DNA from: JBQLZO01 sp052168315
GTDB lineage: Bacteria > Planctomycetota > Phycisphaerae > Phycisphaerales > UBA1924
DNA: 64,000 nucleotides
NCBI GenBank assembly: GCA_052168315.1
Contig: JBQLZO010000025.1
Coordinates: 1 to 64,000 of the forward strand
Direction: 5' to 3'
A program made the position numbers and the translations under genes. Positions 36,832 through 44,200 of this stretch are shown in pieces (within the stretch, counting starts at the first letter, position 1; every line of letters starts with the position of its first letter). A model generated the notes under the pieces. It saw only the letters and a list, made by a program, of their open reading frames with translations, was not told the DNA's origin and searched no databases.

Positions 36832-37344
36832 TTGCGGATATCGCTGATCGCATATCCCGTGATGGTCGCGATGCTGCTGGCGGCGGTGTGGTTGTCGTGG
36901 TCCTGGCGCGCGCGTGCGCGGTCGGAGGAGCGTCTGGCGGTTGAGGGCGCGCGTTCTTCGATCGAGCGGATCGTTCAGGAGCTGAGCTATCGCGCGACTC
37001 TGCAGGAGATCGAGATCAACGGTCGTGGTTGGCCGGTGACGGTCGATCCGGGCTGGTTCCGTGGCAAGCTGCCCCGGAATCCGCTGGTTCCGACGCGGAA
37101 TCCTTGGCTCGAGATCGCGGATGAGAGCCAGCACGGGCTGTCGAACCCTCGGCAGATCCTGGTGGTCGACGGGACGATGGCGTCGTTCTGGTACAACCCC
37201 GCGAACGGAGTTGTTCGGGCGCGCATCGGTCAGCCGGTGTCTGATCGGCGCGCTCTCGAGTTGTACAACCGGATCAACGGGACGGATCTGGATTCGATCT
37301 TCCTTCCCGAGGGCCCTTCGCGGTCGCGCGCGGGCGATCGCTGA
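36832..37344 (+). CDS. small single-pass membrane protein, pseudopilin-like
   Basis: A 170-residue protein with a hydrophobic helix at about residues 5-25 followed by a long amphipathic helix and a small globular end. The end has GRGWPVTVDPGWF, LPRNPLVP and FWYNPANGVVRARI. The layout is reminiscent of minor pseudopilins, but no prepilin peptidase site is obvious. I chose TTG 36832 because GGAGG stands nine bases upstream. ATG 36862 would cut into the membrane helix, and the further upstream frame looks non-coding. Function unknown. Confidence 0.55.
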   Translation: MRISLIAYPVMVAMLLAAVWLSWSWRARARSEERLAVEGARSSIERIVQELSYRATLQEIEINGRGWPVTVDPGWFRGKLPRNPLVPTRNPWLEIADESQHGLSNPRQILVVDGTMASFWYNPANGVVRARIGQPVSDRRALELYNRINGTDLDSIFLPEGPSRSRAGDR

Positions 37345-37412
37345 GCGTTTGGATCGTCCGGCCACCGGTTGGCGCGTCGAAAAAATCCTGACCCCAACCG
37401 GGAGTGAAGGGA

Positions 37413-37442
37413 TTGACCGCGCCCCGCCGATAGCGGTACAGT
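37413..37442 (+). promoter_or_regulatory. putative promoter of the H1-like gene
   Basis: TTGACC (37413-37418; 5 of 6 to the -35 consensus) and TACAGT (37437-37442; 4 of 6 to the -10 consensus) are separated by 18 bases. The predicted start near 37450 leaves a leader of about 60 bases to ATG 37508. Confidence 0.55.
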
Positions 37443-37507
37443 CCTAACGCTGCGAAGCATCGTGTGTGATGTCCTCTCGCTCCGAACCATTCGAGGAGGT
37501 CACGACA

Positions 37508-37777
37508 ATGGCCAAGAAGAAAGCTGCGAAGAAGAAAGCCAAGAAGAAAGCCAAGAAAAAGACCGGCAAGAAGGTGGCCAAGAAGGCTGCCAAGAGGTCC
37601 ACCAAGAAGAAGGCCTCGAAGAAGAAGGCCGGCAAGAAGAAGGTGAAGAAGAAGGCCAAGAAGAAGGCGAAGAAGAAGGTCGCCAAGAAGAAGACTGGCA
37701 AGAAGAAGGCCGGGAAGAAGAAGGCTCGTCGCAAGGCGCGCCGGACCGTGGCCGCGAGCCCCGCGCTCGCGATGTGA
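37508..37777 (+). CDS. Lys-rich histone-H1-like DNA-binding protein
   Basis: An 89-residue protein made almost entirely of Lys, Ala, Gly and Arg. It contains short repeats of AKKK and KKKAGKK type and ends ARRTVAASPALAM. This resembles the C-terminal tails of eukaryotic H1 and bacterial H1-like proteins (Hc1, AlgP or the Lys-rich tails of HU). Those bind DNA or RNA without sequence preference and compact the nucleoid. It has no folded domain. The ribosome binding site GAGGAGG is strong, a promoter lies upstream and a terminator downstream, which suggests high expression as a single gene. Confidence 0.8.
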   Translation: MAKKKAAKKKAKKKAKKKTGKKVAKKAAKRSTKKKASKKKAGKKKVKKKAKKKAKKKVAKKKTGKKKAGKKKARRKARRTVAASPALAM

Positions 37778-37930
37778 TGGGATCCGGGCGACGCCCGGCT
37801 CGTCACGAGTCCCGTCCCGCCCCTTCGTGGGAGTCAGGGCGGGAATGACCGACACCTCGGACGCCAGTAGGTCTGGCCTCCGATCGGCCCGGCGTGTTGC
37901 CGGGCACCAGCACACGACGCAAGCAGCACT

Positions 37931-37967
37931 CACGGGCCCGGTCGCGACCGGGCCCGTGTCCTTTTTT
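37931..37967 (+). terminator. Rho-independent terminator downstream of the H1-like gene
   Basis: A 12-base perfect stem (37931-37942 with 37947-37958) encloses CGCG, followed by TCCTTTTTT. It lies 154 bases past the stop; the intervening sequence includes a further GC hairpin near 37815-37840. Confidence 0.85.
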
Positions 37968-38061
37968 GCTCGAGGGGGTCCGGCCGCGACGGGGCCCGCG
38001 TCTGCTTTGTCGATGTCGGTTCGGATGGTGGGGTCGGGCGGTGGTTCGGGATGGGGCGGGC

Positions 38062-38358
38062 TCAGCCGAGCACGGGCACGACGAATTCGACGATGGCGTG
38101 GAGCCCGATCGCCAGGGCTGCCATCAGGACGACGAGCTGCAGGCTCATGATGAGCGACTGGGCGCACCACCTGCGCGCGGTGAATTCCCCGACGCGGATG
38201 CCCTTGTAGGCCATCGCCGTGAGCAGCAGGAGCGGGATGAGGGTCCAGAACCAATGGTCGTGGAGCTCGAGCGGGTCGAGGAACGGGCGGTACGCGAGGG
38301 ACCGCGCGGCCAGATCCGCGGGCGCGGTCGTGTTCGTGTGGTTCAGGAGGTGGATCAT
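38062..38358 (-). CDS. small membrane protein of unknown function
   Basis: A 98-residue protein with a polar N-terminus and two or three hydrophobic segments (about residues 36-50, 66-84 and 86-97). ELHDHWFWTLIPLLLL and GEFTARRWCAQSLIMS are its most distinctive parts. No family recognised with confidence. ATG 38358 overlaps the stop of the next upstream gene by four bases (ATGA), so the two membrane proteins are translated together and may form one complex. Confidence 0.7.
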   Translation of the reverse strand: MIHLLNHTNTTAPADLAARSLAYRPFLDPLELHDHWFWTLIPLLLLTAMAYKGIRVGEFTARRWCAQSLIMSLQLVVLMAALAIGLHAIVEFVVPVLG

Positions 38359-38918
38359 GATCGGCTCCTCTGGCGGCGGCGGTGCGCGGGGGCGGACATG
38401 GCCATGCAGTCGATCACGGCGATGATGTTGAGCATTCCTGCGATGACGATGTAGAGGCGCGCGGACTCGTTGACGCGGGCGACGGAGCGGGTGAAGGAAG
38501 GGGGCTGGTTTCCGGGGTTCATCGCCGGATCGGGGTGCGGCGCGATGCGGCGGGCGGCGCCTTCCTGTGCGGGGACCTTGAGGATGCGCTGGTGCCACTG
38601 GTCGAGGGCGAGGACGATCGGTCCGCCGCCGGCCTGGACGAGGAACCACCAGCGTTCCTCGCGCGAGTCGATGGCGTCGGGGCCGCCGATGAGCAGGCCT
38701 GCGAGGATGAGCGCGATGATGGAGCCGCCGACGGCGCCTCCGCGTGCGACCTGTCCCCTCCAGACATATCCGAGCCCGGGCAGTATCCACGCGAGGAACG
38801 CGGCGAGGGGGGTGGGGTATGGCGCGGCGTGGGCGGCGGGATCCGGGCGTTCGGGGCCCTGCGGGGCTTCGGGATCCGGTCCGGGGCGGGGTGGTCGATC
38901 TTCGGTCGTCTGGGCCAA
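38355..38918 (-). CDS. small multi-pass membrane protein, TM2/DUF6677-like
   Basis: A 187-residue protein. After a Pro-rich cytoplasmic N-terminus it shows AAFLAWILPGLGYVWRGQ, the hairpin motif of TM2-type and DUF6677-type membrane proteins. A second Gly-rich helix follows (GGSIIALILAGLLIGG), and near the C-terminus comes YIVIAGMLNIIAVIDCMAM. Role unknown. It is coupled to the 98-residue gene by ATGA overlap. The DUF6677 assignment is from memory of planctomycete proteins and is tentative. Confidence 0.65.
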   Translation of the reverse strand: MAQTTEDRPPRPGPDPEAPQGPERPDPAAHAAPYPTPLAAFLAWILPGLGYVWRGQVARGGAVGGSIIALILAGLLIGGPDAIDSREERWWFLVQAGGGPIVLALDQWHQRILKVPAQEGAARRIAPHPDPAMNPGNQPPSFTRSVARVNESARLYIVIAGMLNIIAVIDCMAMSAPAHRRRQRSRS

Positions 38919-39260
38919 CCGGAGTCCTTTCGGTGTTCGGCGCCGAGGCGTCGGGGCATCGGGGTGCGGGGATTGGAGGGGGCGATGGGGTCGAAGGGGT
39001 CGAGGTCGGGGGGACGGTTGGCGCGGGCCGGGGCGGGAGGATGATGTTCCGGTTCGGGCCCGGGATCAACTCGATCGTGGCTGACGGAGCCGGGCGGAGC
39101 GGTTGCTCCCGTTGACAGCCCGGAACTGCGGAGTAGTGTACCGGCGCGCCGAGGCACCCCGCGGGGTTGCGGGACTCCAGGCCGGGCGGCGGCATCCAGG
39201 ATTCAGGGCCGGTCGTGCCTGCGGCACCGGACCCCGTGTGGCACCGATTGCGAGGCGATC
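38919..39260. other. divergent intergenic region with a plus-strand promoter
   Basis: This 342-base gap separates the leftward membrane pair from the rightward acidic-protein gene. A good promoter match for the latter is at 39112-39139. No other structure stood out apart from general GC richness. Confidence 0.6.
39112..39139 (+). promoter_or_regulatory. putative sigma-70-type promoter of the acidic-protein gene
   Basis: A perfect -35 TTGACA (39112-39117) is followed after 16 bases by TAGTGT (39134-39139; 4 of 6 to the -10 consensus). The predicted leader to ATG 39261 is about 115 bases. Confidence 0.6.
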
Positions 39261-39575
39261 ATGTCAGTGGCAACCCAACCGGCCCCTCGCTGCGAAGCGC
39301 TCGAGACATCCTCTGAAGCGTGCGGCGTCGAACAACTCCTCGAAGCGCTTGGACCTCATGGCGGCGTCGTCGGCGTGGCGCCGGGGTTCGCGCCCGTTCG
39401 CGGCCTTCCGATCGCGGGCGATGACGACGATGACGATGATGACGATGAGGATGATTTCTTCGACGACGACGAAGATGAGGCATGGGAAGACGAGGACTAC
39501 GAGGAAGAGGAACTCGACGATGAGGAGTGGGAGGACGACGAGGACTTCGAGGACGATGAGGACGATGAGCTTTGA
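39261..39575 (+). CDS. small protein with an extreme acidic tail
   Basis: A 104-residue protein. Residues 1-52 form a normal-looking segment with CGVEQLLEALGPHGG and a Gly/Pro/Val-rich stretch. Residues 53-104 are almost only Asp and Glu with a few Phe, Trp and Tyr. Such tails mimic DNA or bind basic proteins (as in acidic histone chaperones, RpoE/delta or DnaK-like tails). I do not recognise the family. The D/E codon run GAY-GAR could inflate open-frame length, but the good promoter and ATG support a real gene. It lies about 1.5 kb from the H1-like gene. Confidence 0.65.
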   Translation: MSVATQPAPRCEALETSSEACGVEQLLEALGPHGGVVGVAPGFAPVRGLPIAGDDDDDDDDDEDDFFDDDEDEAWEDEDYEEEELDDEEWEDDEDFEDDEDDEL

Positions 39576-39668
39576 GTCCTGATCCACGGCGCGGCCGTGG
39601 AGGACGCCCGATGAGCGCGCGTTCTGGCTTGGAAGGGGGATCGCGCGCACGGCCCGGAGGGCTGGATC

Positions 39669-40163
39669 ATGCCGAGCGATCCCGATCTTGGCCCCGGGCG
39701 TGGGGCCGGCGAAGAAGAGAGCGAGCGGTTTCTGGTCGACCGGCGGTCGGGGCTGGATCGGCGCCGGATCGAAGAGCAGCGTCGCGCGCTGTTCGGCGAG
39801 GGGGCTGGTGGCGGGGATGATGGGGATGGCGATGTTGATGCGGGCTCTGCGACGGATCTGAATCGGCGGCGCGGTCCCGGGCGTCGTCGCTCGGACTTCA
39901 CCGAGGCGGCGGAGGAGGGCCACCTCTCCAAGGAGCAGTTCCTGTTCCTGATGGCGATCGACGATTTCAAGCGCGCGAACAACAAGACCTTCCCGACCTG
40001 GACCGATGTGCTCGAGGTTGTGCGGTTGCTCGGGTATCGGAAGACCGCGCCGAGCGAGATCCGGATCCCGCGGGCCGAGGACTGGCGCGAGAAGCCGGAT
40101 GCGCCTTCGAAGGTTCGGGACAAGCCGGGGCATCGGACCGGCGGGGGCGGTCCCTCGTCCTGA
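39669..40163 (+). CDS. conserved protein of unknown function
   Basis: A 164-residue hydrophilic protein. The first 75 residues are Arg/Asp/Gly-rich and contain two copies of an R-R-x-G-x-x-R-R-R-like motif (DRRSGLDRRR and NRRRGPGRRRSDF). The second half is more ordered, with LSKEQFLFLMAIDDFKR, FPTWTDVLEVVRLLGYRK and IPRAEDWREK. It follows the acidic-protein gene by 93 bases, so co-transcription is plausible. In between lies an 8-base perfect hairpin (39583-39601) without a T-run, possibly an attenuator or processing site. No function can be proposed. Confidence 0.65.
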   Translation: MPSDPDLGPGRGAGEEESERFLVDRRSGLDRRRIEEQRRALFGEGAGGGDDGDGDVDAGSATDLNRRRGPGRRRSDFTEAAEEGHLSKEQFLFLMAIDDFKRANNKTFPTWTDVLEVVRLLGYRKTAPSEIRIPRAEDWREKPDAPSKVRDKPGHRTGGGGPSS

Positions 40164-40182
40164 GGGCGGCGCGGGGGTCGGG

Positions 40183-41175
40183 TCAGCGTGGGTTGTCCGG
40201 CGGCTGGCGGTGCTGCCAGTGACCGCGGAAGACTTCGACGGCTTCGCCTTCGACGAGCGCTGTTGCTCCTTCGGCGTCGTTCCGGATGTTCACGCGCATG
40301 ACTCCGCCGGGGCTTCGCACCAGGGTGCTTGGGGCCGTGCGCCGCTGCTTCCACATGGCGCCGGCGATGGCGCACGCGCCGGTCGTGCACGCGAGCACGA
40401 CTCCCGCGCCGCGTTCGCAGGTCACGGCGTGGAGTTCATCCTCGTGCGCCTCGCCCGTTGGTGAGGCGGAGGCGGGGTGGACGGTGGAGACGATGTGGAC
40501 ATTCACGCCTTCGATGAACGCGGGGTGGCGGGACAGCGATGCGCCCAGGGCGGCGATGTCGCCGGGGGTGAGCGTGGGGTTCGCCTCTCCGAGGGGGCAC
40601 ACGAAGTGAGGGTTGCCGACGCTGACGAGCACGCCCTGGACGGAGCCGAGCCGGGCGTCTGAGAGGCCCGCCATGGCGTCGAGCCTGATCGAGACGAGCC
40701 CATCGGCGCGGCGTTCGATGCGGTCGGGATCGACGGGGATCTTCTCTGGCTCGAACGCGAGGGCGCCCATCTCGACACGGACGCTCATGGGCGCGAGGGG
40801 GTCTTGGTCGCGGCGTTCCGAGAGCACGGCCGCGCGGACGATCCTGGGGCCGACATCGATGCGGATCGGCTCATCGCGGTCGTGGATCCCCTGCCTGACG
40901 AGGTGGGCGGCGGCGCAGCGGATGCCGGTGCCGCAGACGCCTCCCGGCGAGCCGTCGCTGTTGTGGATGGTGAGCGCGGCGTCGGACTCTTGGGGATCGC
41001 CGGGCGTGAGCACGAGCAGGCCATCGGCGCCCACGCCGCGTCGTCGATCGCAGATGGCCCTGGCGAGGGCTGGCATCGATTCGGGATGGGGCGGCGGCGC
41101 GGAGGGGTCGATCGCATCGAGGAGGATGTAGTCGTTTCCGAGGCCGTGTACCTTGACGAAGGTGATGGGGTGCAT
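40183..41175 (-). CDS. dapF: diaminopimelate epimerase
   Basis: DapF converts LL- to meso-diaminopimelate for lysine and peptidoglycan. The N-terminal FVKVHGLGNDY is typical. The two catalytic Cys residues are Cys81 in GGVCGTGIRC and Cys263 in VLACTTGACA, each in its usual place, although the usual Asn or Gly next to each Cys is changed to Thr. The length of 330 residues is slightly above the usual 275, with inserts near residues 105-130 and 220. It converges with the unknown gene at 39.7 kb and diverges from the AsmA-like gene. It fits the DNPR-type MurE. Confidence 0.94.
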   Translation of the reverse strand: MHPITFVKVHGLGNDYILLDAIDPSAPPPHPESMPALARAICDRRRGVGADGLLVLTPGDPQESDAALTIHNSDGSPGGVCGTGIRCAAAHLVRQGIHDRDEPIRIDVGPRIVRAAVLSERRDQDPLAPMSVRVEMGALAFEPEKIPVDPDRIERRADGLVSIRLDAMAGLSDARLGSVQGVLVSVGNPHFVCPLGEANPTLTPGDIAALGASLSRHPAFIEGVNVHIVSTVHPASASPTGEAHEDELHAVTCERGAGVVLACTTGACAIAGAMWKQRRTAPSTLVRSPGGVMRVNIRNDAEGATALVEGEAVEVFRGHWQHRQPPDNPR

Positions 41176-41296
41176 GGGGCTGATTATGCCCCGGCGGCGC
41201 GCCCCGGCGCGGGCGGCGGTCCGGGGCCGTATCGTCCGGGCAGCCGGGGAGGGCGGCGTTGGTTCGGATCACCCATCGTCACAGTCAGGCCTGCGC

Positions 41297-44200
41297 ATGC
41301 CAGCACCGAGAGACCAGGGTGACACGCGGATCGCACGCCCGGGGGCGTCCGGCGGGCGTTCGGCGCGGGGCCGGCGTCGATCCGTGCGGACGCGGCGTTC
41401 CCGTGTGCTGAGATGGGCGTGGCGGTCGGGGCTGGCGATCGCGCTGGTGTTGACGGTGGCGCTGGGGCTGCTGGTGACGCTGGGGGTTCCGAAGTCGCGG
41501 ATCATTTCGCGGCTCGAGTCGATCACGGGTGCGCGGGTGCAGGCGAGCAAGGTGAGTGTTTCGCCGTCGCTGGGGACGGTCTTCATCCACGATCTGACGA
41601 TCGATGTTCCGGGTCTGGCGGAGCCGGCGTCGCGGGTGCTGGAGGTCGAGCGGGCGGAGATTTCGATCAGCCGTCGCGACCTAGTGTCGGGCAACGCCCG
41701 GCCGACGCGGGTCCGGTTGTTCCGTCCGCTGCTTCGGATCAGCCTCGACGATGAGGGGGTCGCGAATGTGGTCACGCTCGCTTCGGTGCGTCAGCGCGCG
41801 CAGGAAGCGCCCTCGGCGGCGCCTGTGCCGCCGGGCGCTGCGCCGGTGGGGCTTGCGCCGACGCTGGACCTGAGCGCGATGCCGGGGATCGAGATCATCG
41901 ACGGGACCGTGGTTGCGGGGGAGCACGACGCGGGCGATGGCGGTTCGTTCCGTGCGCTGGAGTCGCTGCGTGTGGCCGGGACGATCAGGCCGCAGCGCGA
42001 CGACCAGCGTGCGGACATCCAGCTGAACGAGTTGGTTTCCAAGGCCGGCTCTCAGGCGATCAAGCCCGGCGGTCTGAGCATCACCGGGGAGGCGGATCTG
42101 GAGAGCAACCGCCTGACGGCGGAGCTGAAGGGGATCGATCTCGCGGCGGTGGATGCGCTGAATCCGCCGCGATACCTGCGCGACATCTGGGCTCGGCTGG
42201 ACATGCGGGGGCAGATCACGAGCGCGCGGCTGCTGCTTGGCCCGAGCGAGGGCGCGGTGGCCGAGTTCACGCTCGATGGCGTGGCGCTGACGCTTCCGAT
42301 CACGGCGGACCGGGCGACCGGTGGGCCCGCTGATCCGCTGCGGATGTCTGAGGTGAGCGGCCAGATCTCTTTCTCGCGGGATGGGGTGCGGTCGGATCTG
42401 ACGGGCGCGCTGAACGATCTGCGGGCGCGGGTCGCGCTGTCGCTGCACGGGTACTCCGCGTCCGCGCCGTTCGAGCTCCTGATCCAGACGACCGAGCCTT
42501 TCCGGATCGCGGAGCGGCCGCAGCTGCTGCCGTACGCGCCGGACATGGTGAAGGAGATCTCGGCGCGGTTCGGCGGTCCGACGGGTCTGGTTTCGGCGGC
42601 GGTGCTGGCGACGCGGGCGCTGCCGATCGACGGTCGCTCGTCGCCGATCGTGCCCTCGGGCTACATCCACATCCGGGAGGGGACGGGGGCGTTTGAGAAC
42701 TTTCCATATCCGCTGCTGGAGGTCGATGCGCGGATCGGATTCGACGGGAACACGGTGGTGCTGGATGCGGTTCGCGCGCTGGGGCCGACGGGGGCGATGG
42801 TGACGGCGACGGGGAGCATCGGTCCGCTGGGCAACGAGGCCGGTGTGGACATCCGGATCAACGCGGTCGATGTGCCGCTGGACGCGGTGTTCCAGCGGAC
42901 GCTCGCGGACGCCGGGCTGGACCTGATGCCGATCCTGTTCAACGAGGTCGGGCACGAGCGGCTGCGGAGCGCGGGATTCGTGCAGTCGACGAGCGAGCGC
43001 GCGGACGATCTGGCGGCGCTGGACACGGCGGTGCGGAACCTCGAAGCGCTGCGTTCGGTGCCGGCGCCGGGGAACGGATCGCTGATCACGGAGGGCGAGG
43101 CGCTGGTGGAGCGCTTGAGGCAAGAGGCCGCGGTGCCGGCGTTCGACCTCGGCGGTGAGGCGGGGCTGGACATCGCGATCCGCCGCCCGGTGGGGGCCGG
43201 CAAGCGGTACACGACGGACATCGTGGTGCGGATTCCGAAGGCCGGGCTGCTGCCGGCGGAGTTCCCGTATCCGATCATCGGCACGCGCCTCGGGATCCAC
43301 ATCTCGGAGGGGCTTGCGCGGGTTGAGCCGACGGCTTTCCGGACGACCACGGGCGGGAGCGGGACGATCCGTGGCACGGTGTCGTTCGATCTGCCCGGCG
43401 ATGGCGGCGGTGATGGTGGTGTCGAGGGAGGTCGCGGGCGCGCGACGGCGACGGTGATGCCGGACATCACGATCGAAGCGCAGCGTGTTCCGATCGAGCC
43501 TGTGCTGCTGTTCGCGCTCCCGCGCGGCGGCGGGGCGCCGGCGTGGAGGGGCGCTCCGGGTGATGGAGATGCTGCGACGGGAGAGACCGGGATCGGGGAG
43601 GCGGGGATCGCGTCTTTCCCGGATGCGCTGGGTCGGCTGGGGCTGTCGGGGATGGCCTCGTGCACAGCGCGGATCACGGGGGTGGACGGGGCGAGCGGTG
43701 GTGGGGCGCGGCTTGCGGTGCACGCGGCGATCGATGTCAATGACCTGAGCGCCGATCCGATCGGCGGGGGGGCGCTGCTGGAAGGCGTGGATGCGCGGAT
43801 CAAGATCGACGATCGGGCGTTCGCGATCACCGGGTTCGAGGGTCGGAGCGGCGATGCGATGGTTCGGGCATCGGCGCGTGGGACGCTCGGCGATCCGGAT
43901 GATCCGGAGGGCGCATCGATCGCGCTGGATCTGCGGACGGAGCGGCTCGATCTCGAGCGGCCGATCGAGGGTCTGGTGCTGGCGTTCGTGCCCGATATGG
44001 ACGAGCTGTTCGGTGAGCTTCGATCGCGGCACGCGCCGCGCGGGACGGTGGACCTGGACGCGCTGGTGCGCCTCGACGGCGGTGCGCTGGACTACCTGCT
44101 GACGCTGGACGGGTTCGCGGAAGCGGGGCTGGAGCTGTTCGGGCGTCGGGTGTCGCTGGTTGATCCGGAGGGGAGCGTGGCGGTGACGCCGACGCGGGCG

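Noticed and set aside
37508..37777. Lys-codon repeats as a CRISPR-like or microsatellite array
   Set aside because: Units are 9-12 bases, in frame, with no spacers; they encode a Lys-rich protein.
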